Shown: piece after piece, positions 18,452 to 28,624 of the stretch
How the letters are laid out: each line of letters opens with the position of its first letter
Position numbering within the stretch: position 1 is the first letter of the stretch
Source: Patescibacteria group bacterium
Lineage (GTDB): Bacteria > Patescibacteriota > WWE3 > UBA101185 > UBA10185
NCBI GenBank assembly: GCA_016926555.1
Contig: JAFGOI010000006.1
Location: forward strand, 1 to 52,203
Reading direction: 5' to 3'
Length of the DNA stretch: 52,203 nucleotides
Notes under the pieces: model-generated
The model's input: only the letters and a program-made list of their open reading frames with translations
What the model was told of the DNA's origin: nothing
Databases searched by the model: none
Program-made: the position numbers and the translations under genes

Positions 18452-18525
18452 TGGCTGGGGGACAGGGATTCGAACCCCAATTTCTGCGTCCAGAGCGCAA
18501 CGTCCTACCATTAGACGATCCCCCA
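18452..18525 (-). tRNA. tRNA-Gln (anticodon CTG), CCA encoded
   Basis: Minus strand TGGGGGATCGTCTAATGGTAGGACGTTGCGCTCTGGACGCAGAAATTGGGGTTCGAATCCCTGTCCCCCAGCCA folds as cloverleaf. Confidence 0.93.
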
Positions 18526-18596
18526 TAGCTGTAACGTTAAGATTTTACCATTAAAATAGCTATTCTGTGATTAATATTCCTAACTAAAATGCTTAC

Positions 18597-18696
18597 AAAT
18601 CAATTTGTTTTAGTGCTTCGTATACTACCTCGAGCTCTTGAGCTGTTTCTTCTGGTAAGGGGTTTCCAAGTACGGTGATTTCTTTATTTAAAGTGG
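18597..18696 (-). pseudogene. Short coding remnant (DPTLNKEITVLGNPLPEETAQELEVVYEALKQID)
   Basis: Open minus-strand frame with protein-like composition, no start codon, stop just upstream. Confidence 0.3.
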
Positions 18697-18758
18697 GGTC
18701 AAGATACTAAGTATCAGGAGTACAAGGAAAAAACCAGTGTTTTAATTCCATTTTTAAA

Positions 18759-19178
18759 ATGACTTTTAATTTAAACATTATTTATTACATAAAAATTTAC
18801 TTAGTATCTTTAATATTCTTTCTGGGAATAGATATAATTTGGCTCACCAAAGTGGCACCAGGTTTTTATAAATCTAATATTGGACATCTTATGGCAGAAA
18901 AACCAAATTTGTGGGCTGCTGTTGCATTTTATCTTTTCAATCTAATAGGAATAATAATCTTTGCTGTGAGTCCCTCCCTTAAGAATAATTCCTTACGTAG
19001 TGCCATAATATTAGGCGCATTGTACGGTTTTTTCACTTACGCTACGTATGATTTAACGAATTATGCAACCTTAAAAAACTGGCCTATCACTGTTGTTATT
19101 ATTGACATATTATGGAGGATGATTCTAACATCGGTTGTTTCCTTAATTACTTATTTAATAGGCATTAAGTATTTATAA
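18759..19178 (+). CDS. DUF2177 family membrane protein
   Basis: IDIIWLTKVAPGFYKSNIGHLMAEKPNLWAA...GALYGFFTYATYDLTNYATLKNWP. Confidence 0.85.
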   Translation: MTFNLNIIYYIKIYLVSLIFFLGIDIIWLTKVAPGFYKSNIGHLMAEKPNLWAAVAFYLFNLIGIIIFAVSPSLKNNSLRSAIILGALYGFFTYATYDLTNYATLKNWPITVVIIDILWRMILTSVVSLITYLIGIKYL

Positions 19179-19426
19179 AAATTTGATCTATCTGATAACA
19201 AAAGGCGGAATGCCTAGAAAAAATACTTATTCCTTTAATCCTAAATCTTATCGCTAATTTCTTGTTTTCTCCAAATCTCAATAAGATGTAAAAAAACTAC
19301 ATATACAGGTTAAGGGAACTGTCCAAAAGGTGCTATAGATTGTAGAGAGAAACAACGCCAAAGCCTTTTACATTGGGCATACGACAGCAGAAAGATTGAG
19401 GAAATTCGAGCTGATATAATAAAGTT

Positions 19427-19759
19427 ATGATAATTGTACTAAATCGTAAAATAACTCCAGAAGAATTCGAACAAGCAAGGGAAGTTTATAGTGATTATAT
19501 TAAAACTGTAATTGACATTGAAAAAGACATATTAGCTATAGGAGGTGAATACCATATAGATTGCGAAGAAGTCCTAATTAAGAGCGGTAGCAAACAAGAA
19601 AATCTATACGGAGGAGGTTATAGGGTTAGTACTAAGGAAGTAGAGTACATGGCCATGAGCAATTTTAAACCCGCCCTAGGGAAAAACACTTATGAAATAA
19701 TGGATCTAGCTGTTAGAGATAAACTACACGAACTTACAAAAGATTTTCTAGAAATATGA
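19427..19759 (+). CDS. DUF5674 family protein
   Basis: DILAIGGEYHIDCEEVLIKSGSKQENLYGGGYR. Confidence 0.75.
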   Translation: MIIVLNRKITPEEFEQAREVYSDYIKTVIDIEKDILAIGGEYHIDCEEVLIKSGSKQENLYGGGYRVSTKEVEYMAMSNFKPALGKNTYEIMDLAVRDKLHELTKDFLEI

Positions 19760-20031
19760 GAGATAAACAATTTGTAATAAACTCAATAAAAATGGACCTA
19801 CATAGAGTAGTTAATGCTGCTGGAGATATAACAAAACCAATGCCAAAACAATCAATCAAGGAATTCCTAAACCACGCACTAGATAATTTCAATAAGATAG
19901 AACCTACTAATTTGGAAAAAGCTTTAAAAACTCAATTAGCAGCCCTCTCTACAAAAGTAGATACCCCTATGGATCCCCACAAGCGGTTGTTATGGACAGA
20001 GGATGTCATGACCGTTAGGTGTAGATTGTAG
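19756..20031 (+). CDS. Hypothetical 91-aa protein, translationally coupled to DUF5674
   Basis: 4-bp ATGA overlap with preceding stop. Confidence 0.6.
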   Translation: MRDKQFVINSIKMDLHRVVNAAGDITKPMPKQSIKEFLNHALDNFNKIEPTNLEKALKTQLAALSTKVDTPMDPHKRLLWTEDVMTVRCRL

Positions 20032-20088
20032 TTCGAACTTGTTCTCTAATAACCAGCCAAGAATTTATAACTGAGTTATACTTCCAAT

Positions 20089-20871
20089 ATGAAATACCCT
20101 AAACACATATACGAACCGCTAAGATATAATGTGGCCTCATCTATTGTTGCCCACGAATTCAAAAAGATATTCGGCGAATTAACACCTGCTGAATATAAGA
20201 AAATCGAATCTCAAATTTATGACTGGCCCATCCATCCAGAAAAATACTCCATTACAAAGGAACCTCGAGATTTTTGGAATGGTATCGAAGGAATAATGAC
20301 TGGCTTTAGACTTAAGGGTGTTGTTAGATTTATCACGGCAGAAAACGTTGTTTGGACAAGGGAAAATGTGAATCCAACAGAGTTTATTTTATGCACAGAT
20401 CATTTTCATATTAATGATGAAAAAATCCCGACCTGGAATAAACACGTAAAAGAGGTTTATGGATGGTTAAATGAAAAAGGTTACATAGAAGCAGCTACAA
20501 AAAAGGTGGAAAAATCATTCTCAAAAGGTATCCCCAGAATACAAGATCCTATATACTGCCGAAAAAATAAGCGCGGAGAATATCTTGCTTTAGATGGTAA
20601 TGGTAGAATACTACACGCACTACTTAAAAACAAAATATCTGTACCGGCATTTGTTGGACACATGGAAGACGAAAACCCTAACAACTATTGGGTACCTACA
20701 ATGTTTCTCATCAATCTAGGAAAACTATACAAAAAGCAGGTAATTGATTTCGACACATACAAGAAAATACTTGACTCAATATTTAAATACTCCGATAGTG
20801 CCAAAATCGAGTACGAAGAGAGAGTACCCGATGAGAGTGATTTGAAAGAGAAGATCCTCAAGCTTGCTTAA
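20089..20871 (+). CDS. ParB/Srx-like hypothetical protein
   Basis: DPIYCRKNKRGEYLALDGNGRILHALLKNKISVPAFVG resembles the DGxxR...A motif of ParB-like domains. Confidence 0.5.
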   Translation: MKYPKHIYEPLRYNVASSIVAHEFKKIFGELTPAEYKKIESQIYDWPIHPEKYSITKEPRDFWNGIEGIMTGFRLKGVVRFITAENVVWTRENVNPTEFILCTDHFHINDEKIPTWNKHVKEVYGWLNEKGYIEAATKKVEKSFSKGIPRIQDPIYCRKNKRGEYLALDGNGRILHALLKNKISVPAFVGHMEDENPNNYWVPTMFLINLGKLYKKQVIDFDTYKKILDSIFKYSDSAKIEYEERVPDESDLKEKILKLA

Positions 20872-21619
20872 CTACAACAAAACCAGAGTTGCTGCCATTG
20901 ATCAATCTGTTCTTTTCCAGCTCTTCCTCCAAACACTTCCCAAGTAAATCGGGCTCTTTTCTACATTTATGTTCGATAATACTAGAGGATCTATGCGCGG
21001 ATTCGTAAGTTAAACCCGTAAACATCAAATATCTTTCGTGTAGCTCGTGCAAAAGTACAAAATCCCGTTCCTGTGGTTTTAGATCATTGTCCAACCAAAC
21101 TTCTTTTTGTGGGATAAAATCATACACAAAATGGTGGCCTCCCTCCGTAAAATTCAAAAAATATATATCGCGGACGATTTTCCCATCCACGACCCAGACA
21201 TCTGCCCCTTTGTACTCATCAAGTTTTTTAATATATACCTCCTTTGGCACAACACCCACGATATCGCAGACACCTCCCCTTACTCTTTCCGAGAAGGCAT
21301 CTTTTAACCTCTCACGTTTCTCATTGGTTTCAGCCCTTTTCATAGCCTCGCTATATGAAATACCTCCCCTTATTAAACTCCAGGATGTATAGAGATTTTC
21401 AATAAAGTATTTTAATTCATCTGGCGCATATTCCTTGTCTATCCAAAATTCCAAAGTAGGTATAAATGGAAATCTATAATGGTGGCCAAAATTTGTGAAT
21501 TCACGGTTAAGGTTATTCCTAATGTACTCGCCGTCAACTTCCCAAACCGCGCAGTCTCCTACAGATTCCAACTGTTTTATATATGGTTTATTGGGCATCA
21601 TTTCGCTACCGGTGGACAC
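20858..21619 (-). CDS. Uncharacterised protein with internal domain duplication
   Basis: YIKQLESVGDCAVWEVDGEYIRN..FTNFGHHYRFPFIPTLEFWIDKEYAPDE and YIKKLDEYKGADVWVVDGKIVRD..FTEGGHHFVYDFIPQKEVWLDNDLKPQE align. Confidence 0.65.
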   Translation of the reverse strand: MSTGSEMMPNKPYIKQLESVGDCAVWEVDGEYIRNNLNREFTNFGHHYRFPFIPTLEFWIDKEYAPDELKYFIENLYTSWSLIRGGISYSEAMKRAETNEKRERLKDAFSERVRGGVCDIVGVVPKEVYIKKLDEYKGADVWVVDGKIVRDIYFLNFTEGGHHFVYDFIPQKEVWLDNDLKPQERDFVLLHELHERYLMFTGLTYESAHRSSSIIEHKCRKEPDLLGKCLEEELEKNRLINGSNSGFVVVKQA

Positions 21620-21802
21620 AAATAATTTTAGCTGGAATTTTTATAGATTATCAATAGGTTCCGGATCGTTTCGCGTAGATATAGTCTCTCCCGCAGCAAC
21701 ATCTACCAACAAAGATATTTCAAACATTAGTAAACAGATCGGGTGTAAAAACGGAAAAAACAAAGCTTTCGAGTAAAAAAGATGTTATAACAAATATCAA
21801 CG

Positions 21803-22219
21803 ATGGCATTCAATAATCTTAACGAATCTTACAACCCTATAGAACTAGAAGGAGGAAAAATGTTGTACGGTAGATACAAAAGTAATGGAGGTATACTAAC
21901 AATGAGGGCATACAGAGCTGTCATTACCGCCGAAGAGCAAAGTTCTCTGAGTGACTTTTCTACTCCTACTATAGTACAGACCGAGAAAATGGCTAAAACT
22001 GCCGATATAACTCTTGATGATACCACCATTAAAATTTATGGGATTTTAAGAACTAGAGTAAAAGACATTCCCGGAGTTATGGAAGCGGAACGTGGTGTAA
22101 TCAATAAACTTTGTGATCAACGCATTTTTGCTGAAACGCTTTTATTACGGGGTTACTCAAAAGATTCAGATGAATATAAGCGTTTCGTGCAGACTCATCT
22201 GTACATACTTGCACAATAA
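21803..22219 (+). CDS. Hypothetical 138-aa protein
   Basis: ORF with plausible composition. Confidence 0.5.
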   Translation: MAFNNLNESYNPIELEGGKMLYGRYKSNGGILTMRAYRAVITAEEQSSLSDFSTPTIVQTEKMAKTADITLDDTTIKIYGILRTRVKDIPGVMEAERGVINKLCDQRIFAETLLLRGYSKDSDEYKRFVQTHLYILAQ

Positions 22220-22413
22220 TCAAAATAGTGATCTAAATTAACCCAGATACTTGGATATATAGACTCACAAAATCAACTGGTCTAACTATGGAATTGGGTG
22301 CGGTATTCACATTTTTAATCGGCTTTTTTATTACATCAGAAGTATTTACCGTACAGGAAGCTATCGCTTTAACGGTTAGGAAATAATGTTAACAAAATAA
22401 CCGAAAAGAAAAG

Positions 22414-23031
22414 TTAGAGTAGGAATTCTTCTAACGCAGTATTTGAACCTACGATATTTGACGGATCATATAGAAAAGTTTTCCAGCCAAGTTTTTTTGC
22501 TTCTTCAATATGCACTTTACTGTTTTCGACAAATAATATGTTATTACTTAATACTCCCGCTTGTTTCGTAGCGAATTCATATATTTCTCTTTGCGGTTTC
22601 ATAAATCCAACGACGCTTGAATCCACAATCGTATCCCAATTTACTTTAGGCAACAAGTTTTTCTTGGTAATTAAATCCAGCATCTTGGGATACATGTTGG
22701 TCAGCAAACCTAATTTATATCTTCTTTTTAATTTCGCGACTAATTTTCCAAGATCGGGATTGGGTTCAAACCTGTTTGCAAAATCTGCCAGAAATGAGTA
22801 ATCTTTGGGCAAGTTAAGTTTAAAGTCATCTTTCATGATAGTAATAAAAGAATCGACATCCTCTTTACCCAAACAGAAGTCAATTTCTTTTTTATCAAAT
22901 AATGTACTTAGTCTCGGTTTATCTTTTTCACTAACGTTTAAATCATCAAGCATTTCGTTCCATTTGTCGGTTTTTGAAAAATCCAGTACTAACACTCCGC
23001 CAATATCGAAATACACAAATTCTATCTTCAC
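22414..23031 (-). CDS. HAD-superfamily hydrolase
   Basis: EFVYFDIGGVLVLD; LGLLTNMYPK; ILFVENSKVHIEEAKKLGWKTFLY. Confidence 0.8.
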   Translation of the reverse strand: MKIEFVYFDIGGVLVLDFSKTDKWNEMLDDLNVSEKDKPRLSTLFDKKEIDFCLGKEDVDSFITIMKDDFKLNLPKDYSFLADFANRFEPNPDLGKLVAKLKRRYKLGLLTNMYPKMLDLITKKNLLPKVNWDTIVDSSVVGFMKPQREIYEFATKQAGVLSNNILFVENSKVHIEEAKKLGWKTFLYDPSNIVGSNTALEEFLL

Positions 23032-23035
23032 AAAA

Positions 23036-23785
23036 TTAGGCCTCGATTTTAGAAAATAAATAACTACAAATCATGAGTAATAATAAAGAACAGATTGTGA
23101 GCAGCAACGTATTATTAGCTAAATCTATCTGAATTACCCCGCTGAAAATCTCGCGCAAACCATCCACTCCATATGTCAAAGGATTGACTCTCGAAATTGA
23201 TTTTAGTACTGAAGGTGCGCTTTCCAAGGGAAATAAAGCACCGGACAAGAAGAATGTGGGCATAACTAAAAAGTTCATTATTAGCTGGAACCCGTGAAAA
23301 TCCTCCATTAGAGAAGCAATCGCAGTTCCAAGTGAAGTATAAAACAAAGCTATTAAAAACATTAACACAACGGCAAGAGGCAACAAAAGTAAATTCTGGG
23401 GTTTGAACCCAACAAACAGAGTTAAAACAAACACTATTAATCCCTGTAAAGTTGCTATTGTGGCACCTCCTAATACTCTTCCAAGTACAATTTGAAACCT
23501 GGGAACTGGGGCAACCAAAGTTTCTTTAAGAAAACCAAACTGCCTGTCCCAAATTAGTTCAACACCATTAAATATAGCCATGAATAAAATTGCCTGACCC
23601 ATCACACCGGGAGCTAGAAAAGTTATGTAGTTACCTTTTCCTGCTCGTTCAAACACAGGGCCCAAACCGAAACCCATAGCCAGCAAGAACAATAGCGGCT
23701 GTCCAATCGACCCGATAATACGAGCTTTTGACCGCCAATACCTCTTGATTTGTCTTACCCACATAACATAAAGTACATTCCACAT
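23036..23785 (-). CDS. ABC-2 type transporter permease
   Basis: Multi-span protein; GLGPVFERAGKGNYITFLAPGVMGQAILF...MPTFFLSGALFPLESAP. Confidence 0.9.
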   Translation of the reverse strand: MWNVLYVMWVRQIKRYWRSKARIIGSIGQPLLFLLAMGFGLGPVFERAGKGNYITFLAPGVMGQAILFMAIFNGVELIWDRQFGFLKETLVAPVPRFQIVLGRVLGGATIATLQGLIVFVLTLFVGFKPQNLLLLPLAVVLMFLIALFYTSLGTAIASLMEDFHGFQLIMNFLVMPTFFLSGALFPLESAPSVLKSISRVNPLTYGVDGLREIFSGVIQIDLANNTLLLTICSLLLLMICSYLFSKIEA

Positions 23786-23787
23786 AC

Positions 23788-24603
23788 TTACCTTTTCCTC
23801 CTATTTCTTAGATGCATACGCATACGTTCTAAACTGCTTAAATTCTCATCTCTAATATCTTTTCCCGTCAGGGAAAGATAAGCTTCTTCCAAAGTGCTAG
23901 TGTTTGTTTGGTTTTTTAGCTCATCTACAGACCCTAAAGCTACAATCCTTCCTTTATCTATAATGGCTATTCTTCCTGCCATTTTCTCCGCCTCTTCAAG
24001 ATAATGTGTCGTAAAGAAAATAGTTGTTTTATATTTGTGATTTAGTTCCAAAATACGCTCCCAAATTTTATTTCTTGTTTGCGCATCCAATCCTAAAGTT
24101 GGTTCGTCCATGAAAAATATTTTGGGATGATGAAGAAGCGCCCGCGCGATTTCCAGCCTTCTTCTCATACCACCGGAAAAGGTTTTTACAAAAGCGTCTT
24201 TTCTGTCCCAGAGATCTACAGTCTCCAATAAATCTTGTACTCTCTTTTCACGAATATCGTTGGGGATTTTATACAACACCCCATGAAAATCCATATTCTC
24301 TTTTGCCGTCAATTCTTCGTCTAGACTTGAATCCTGAAATACGATTCCAAATGATTCTCTTACCTCATCCTGTTGATAAAGCGGATCGAAACCATTTATA
24401 CGTACATCACCGTTTGTAGGTCTGAGCAAAGTTGTAAGTATGCGGATAGTTGTGGTCTTTCCTGCGCCGTTTGGCCCTAAAAACGCAAAAACTTCTCCTT
24501 CACCAACATCAAATGAAATCTTGTCAACGGCGGTAAAATCGTTAAATTTCTTCGTCAGATTTTTTATCACTATAACTTTTTTCAGGTTATTTTCTTCTCC
24601 CAT
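23788..24603 (-). CDS. ABC transporter ATP-binding protein
   Basis: GPNGAGKTTTIRIL, FSGGMRRRLEIARALLHHPKIFFMDEPTLGLD. Confidence 0.95.
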   Translation of the reverse strand: MGEENNLKKVIVIKNLTKKFNDFTAVDKISFDVGEGEVFAFLGPNGAGKTTTIRILTTLLRPTNGDVRINGFDPLYQQDEVRESFGIVFQDSSLDEELTAKENMDFHGVLYKIPNDIREKRVQDLLETVDLWDRKDAFVKTFSGGMRRRLEIARALLHHPKIFFMDEPTLGLDAQTRNKIWERILELNHKYKTTIFFTTHYLEEAEKMAGRIAIIDKGRIVALGSVDELKNQTNTSTLEEAYLSLTGKDIRDENLSSLERMRMHLRNRRKR

Positions 24604-24764
24604 AATACTATTTCAACTTAAAACTAACACATATGAATATAACTTATTTCTATTTTACACTAACCGACAAAAACAACCTTCCCTCGGCAACTATAACTTG
24701 GAAAAATGATAAAATTTGACTCTTTTGTTTCACACTAAATACTTACTTTGATAGAATTAATATA

Positions 24765-25262
24765 ATGAAGCTGATTAAATCGCTATCCGCCGAACTAATA
24801 TTATCTCTGGTTTTTGTTTATTTGTTATTTCTATCTTATGAGTGGCAGAATATAGATTTACTTTCTAAATTTATAAGCATAGCCCTGGGGCTACAAATCA
24901 TTTTTATCTTTTTACTTCTACAGAGTAGATTTGAATGTATTATTGGCAAAACATATAATTCTTCAAAAAGACTGCTTAAATATAATTTCCTAGGAAGACA
25001 TTCCCTTATAAGGATTATTACCCTTTTACTTCTTGGTATACTGATTACGTTTTCTACCTTGGTTCTGGAGCTTGTTTCCGTTATTATAATTCTTGGCGAT
25101 TACAAACCCGAGATGGCAGGTTTTCCCTTTTCATTTTTCCCGTTACGAGATACGTACTATTTTGATATGAAATACTTTTTGCTTAATACCGTTATTTACG
25201 TTACGATATTGTACTTTTACAGTTTATTGGGTGCATTTCACACAAGTAAAACAACAAAGTAG
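24765..25262 (+). CDS. Hypothetical membrane protein
   Basis: 165-aa hydrophobic ORF. Confidence 0.5.
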   Translation: MKLIKSLSAELILSLVFVYLLFLSYEWQNIDLLSKFISIALGLQIIFIFLLLQSRFECIIGKTYNSSKRLLKYNFLGRHSLIRIITLLLLGILITFSTLVLELVSVIIILGDYKPEMAGFPFSFFPLRDTYYFDMKYFLLNTVIYVTILYFYSLLGAFHTSKTTK

Positions 25263-25340
25263 GTTTATTCTTGAATTAAGGAAAAACATATACTATTATA
25301 TGCGAAACCCACGTAATAATTGTCCTTAAAGGAAAATCAT

Positions 25341-26474
25341 ATGCAAATGGATCCTAGAAACAAAAAATTGGCAAAAGTTTTAATAGAACACTCACTCAAA
25401 GTTAAAAAGGGAGATAAAGTTGTTATATCAACTTCCGATTTATCAACTGGTGACCTGATGAATGAATGCATGAAATTAAGTTTGCAAAAAGGAGCGCAGG
25501 TATATATCGATGTGATGGGATGGAACTTATTTCTGGATAGAACTTCAGCTTGCGACACTGCCCGAGAATATTTAGAAAACGCTTCAATTAGCCAGATAAA
25601 AAATCCCCCGGAAATTTACAAGAATATAGTTGATTGGGGAAATAAGTTTGTAAGGATCACAACTATCGAAAACTATTCGCATCTCCATGGTGTTAGAAAA
25701 GACAAACTTAACGCCAGAAAAGCCGCGAGGAGAGAATGGTTTGATATTCTGGTTGATAAAAAGGATTGGGTTTTAACTTACTATCCAACTAACGCTATGG
25801 CTCAAATGGCTGGTTTATCTACAAAAGAGCTACACGATTTCTACTTTAAATCGGTCTTAATTGATTACACAAAAATGAAGGAACAGGAAGACAGAATCAA
25901 AAATGCGCTAGACAAAGCTGATAAAGTGCATATTGTTGGTGAAAAGACAGATCTTTGGATAAACAAAAAAGGGCGACTGGCCTGCTCGTGCTGCGGACTA
26001 AGGAACATCCCCGACGGTGAAGTCTTTATAGCACCCATAAAAAATGAGGTTGAGGGGGAAGTATATTTTGACCTTCCTAATTTTATGGACGGTGTTGATG
26101 TTGTTGGGGCGCATATTAAATTTGAAAAAGGCAAGGCGGTTGAAATAAGCGCGGAACAGGGATTTGATGTCCTTGAATCAAACCTGAATATAGATAAGGG
26201 TGCCAGATATATTGGGGAACTGGGGTTAGGGGTTAACTATGGTGTTAAAGATATCATGAGAAGCACTATTTTCGATGAAAAAATCGGAGGCACAATTCAC
26301 ATAGCAATGGGTAAATCCTATAAAGATTTGGAGGGAGGCGCACCTGAAGGTGCGAACGATTCGGCTATTCATTGGGATATAGTTAAGGATATGCGCAAAA
26401 AGGGAAGTTATATAGAAATCGAGACAAACGGGAGAACAAAAAGAATTTTTCAGGAAGGGAAATATTTGATCTAG
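25341..26474 (+). CDS. M29 family aminopeptidase
   Basis: DPRNKKLAKVLIEHSLKVKKGDKV...GLGVNYGVKDIMRSTIFDEKIGGTIHIAMGKSY. Confidence 0.85.
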   Translation: MQMDPRNKKLAKVLIEHSLKVKKGDKVVISTSDLSTGDLMNECMKLSLQKGAQVYIDVMGWNLFLDRTSACDTAREYLENASISQIKNPPEIYKNIVDWGNKFVRITTIENYSHLHGVRKDKLNARKAARREWFDILVDKKDWVLTYYPTNAMAQMAGLSTKELHDFYFKSVLIDYTKMKEQEDRIKNALDKADKVHIVGEKTDLWINKKGRLACSCCGLRNIPDGEVFIAPIKNEVEGEVYFDLPNFMDGVDVVGAHIKFEKGKAVEISAEQGFDVLESNLNIDKGARYIGELGLGVNYGVKDIMRSTIFDEKIGGTIHIAMGKSYKDLEGGAPEGANDSAIHWDIVKDMRKKGSYIEIETNGRTKRIFQEGKYLI

Positions 26475-26579
26475 CGTATTTTTAAAATCCCTTTCTTATC
26501 TTTTGTAATCAAGTCGAAAGTAGTTGGGGATTGTTGATCCGGTGTGAAGGAAGACCAATTTAAATCCGGTTAAACTAAT

Positions 26580-28022
26580 ATGAAAAGACAGGAAATACTA
26601 AATACATTTGAAAAAATCGCATCTATACCGCGAGGTTCAGGTTGTGAGGAAGGTATAAGAAATTGGCTTGTAAAGCAAGCTCATAACGAGAAGTGGGAGT
26701 GTATAGTTGACAGCGTCGGAAATGTCCTTATTCGAGTTCCAGGTACTAAGAAAACCGACGATACAATTATTCTACAAGGACATATGGATATGGTCTGTCA
26801 AAGAGAAATAGGGTACGAACACAATTTTGAAAAAGATCCAATAAAAACGTATATCGAGAATGGTTGGTTAAAGGCAAAGGGTACAACTTTAGGCGCGGAT
26901 AATGGATTGGGAATCGCGATAGCTTTAGTTTTGGCGAAGGATAAAAATATAGATAAACCAAACCTGGAACTTCTGTTTACAGTAGATGAGGAAACAGGTC
27001 TCACAGGTGCGATTGGTCTAAGAGGGAATTTACTCAAGGGACATACTTTAATTAATCTTGATTCAGAAGAAGAAGGGATATTTACAATAGGCTGTGCCGG
27101 TGGAGTTCGCGCTAACATTAATAAAAAATACAAAAGACAAAAGTGCCGAGGAACACTAGTAGAGTTAGAAATAAAAGGCGGGCTGGGCGGGCACTCAGGC
27201 GTTGATATAGACAAGGGAAGAGCCAACGCGGCAAAACTAATAGCCAGAATTCTATTTTCAGTTACTGAAAACGTTGAATTCGCAGAAAGAATAAACTTCA
27301 AATTAGACTCTATAAAAATTGGAACGGTTACAAACGCGATTCCCGGTCACGGTAAAGCTCAATTCTTGATAAATAATGGTCAGTTCGAGTCAGTAAGAAA
27401 AACCTTGCATAAATCTTGGCAGAGTATTCGCGAAGAATATGAACAAACAGATCCTCAACTCAAATTGATAGTTAAAAATCTAGGCAGTCTAGAAACACTC
27501 TGCTTAAGTTCTAAAGATTCAATAGAACTAATCGAGTTTCTTATTGCTTTACCAAACGGAATTTTCAATATGTCTAGAGACGTTGAAAATCTTGTTGAGA
27601 CTTCAACAAATATAGGAATATTAACCCTTGAAAAAACCTGGCTGGAAATAGGCTACGCATTACGAGGATCTATACAGTCAAAACTGGCCTACCTAAATAA
27701 TCAAATGGAGAAAATAACCAAATTCTGGGATGGAACATACGAAAATAAAAGCCCCTATCCCGGATGGAAACCTGACATAAAATCTCCAATCCTTAAAAGA
27801 GCAAAAGAAACATACAAAGAACTATTTGGCAAAGCACCTGTAGTAGAAGCTGTACATGCGGGATTAGAGTGCGGGGTTATAGGAAGTAAATATAAAAATA
27901 TGGATATGATTTCTCTTGGGCCAACAATAAAAGAAGCCCACTCACCAAATGAAATGGCACATCTTGAAAGTGTAGACAAAGTATACACATTTCTCGTAAA
28001 ACTACTCGAGACACAATTGTAA
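26580..28022 (+). CDS. pepD: Aminoacyl-histidine dipeptidase (M20 family)
   Basis: ILQGHMDMVCQRE...GTTLGADNGLGIAIAL...TVDEETGLTGAIGL...GGLGGHSGVDI...HAGLECGVI. Confidence 0.92.
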   Translation: MKRQEILNTFEKIASIPRGSGCEEGIRNWLVKQAHNEKWECIVDSVGNVLIRVPGTKKTDDTIILQGHMDMVCQREIGYEHNFEKDPIKTYIENGWLKAKGTTLGADNGLGIAIALVLAKDKNIDKPNLELLFTVDEETGLTGAIGLRGNLLKGHTLINLDSEEEGIFTIGCAGGVRANINKKYKRQKCRGTLVELEIKGGLGGHSGVDIDKGRANAAKLIARILFSVTENVEFAERINFKLDSIKIGTVTNAIPGHGKAQFLINNGQFESVRKTLHKSWQSIREEYEQTDPQLKLIVKNLGSLETLCLSSKDSIELIEFLIALPNGIFNMSRDVENLVETSTNIGILTLEKTWLEIGYALRGSIQSKLAYLNNQMEKITKFWDGTYENKSPYPGWKPDIKSPILKRAKETYKELFGKAPVVEAVHAGLECGVIGSKYKNMDMISLGPTIKEAHSPNEMAHLESVDKVYTFLVKLLETQL

Positions 28023-28066
28023 AAAAACACTAACCTCTAAAAAGCACCTGTTATATAATCTGAATA

Positions 28067-28624
28067 ATGGGTCGAATAAATCAAAGTGTTAGTGGAAACT
28101 TCGCAATAAAAGTAGTATCAAAAATCGCAAAAATAGTACTAGATTACTTGAAGTTCTTTCCTTTGGGTTTCGTCTTTTGCTACGCTACCACCGTTATTCT
28201 CACACTAGTTACCAGCACGCCCTTTGAAGAAACCTTTCTAAAACTTGTGGGGGTTTCTCTTGGCGAGAAAACTGACACCTACAATTTAGATTCCAAGAAC
28301 ATCACAAATATGTTTCTTCCTTGGTGGCTTATTGGGGGCACTATTCTTGAAATCTTGTCTCTCTTGATCAAAGTGCGATTTAAAAGAATATATACAACAA
28401 CTGCCCTAGCGATAACACTGCTATTTCTTACACTCGGTGCTATGGAAAAACTGGGAGACGAATCTACAGCTATATTGTGGGTTTTATACGCAGTGTCAGT
28501 TTTGTGCCTTCTCATGTATTTTGTTTTTGCTAAAATGACAGATACTCTGATGTACACCAGAAATTATGTTAAAGAAAATCCGGTTAAAAAAACTACATTG
28601 GAACAAAAACAGGATGCTCAATAA
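28067..28624 (+). CDS. Hypothetical membrane protein
   Basis: 185-aa multi-span ORF. Confidence 0.55.
   Translation: MGRINQSVSGNFAIKVVSKIAKIVLDYLKFFPLGFVFCYATTVILTLVTSTPFEETFLKLVGVSLGEKTDTYNLDSKNITNMFLPWWLIGGTILEILSLLIKVRFKRIYTTTALAITLLFLTLGAMEKLGDESTAILWVLYAVSVLCLLMYFVFAKMTDTLMYTRNYVKENPVKKTTLEQKQDAQ

Noticed and set aside
19339-19419. Short frame IVERNNAKAFYIGHTTAERLRKFELI, possible GIY-YIG-like fragment
   Set aside because: Too short and without a start; similarity to FYIG...RL motifs could be chance.
22288-22386. 32-aa hydrophobic ORF MELGAVFTFLIGFFITSEVFTVQEAIALTVRK
   Set aside because: No convincing SD or context; could be a fragment or chance.
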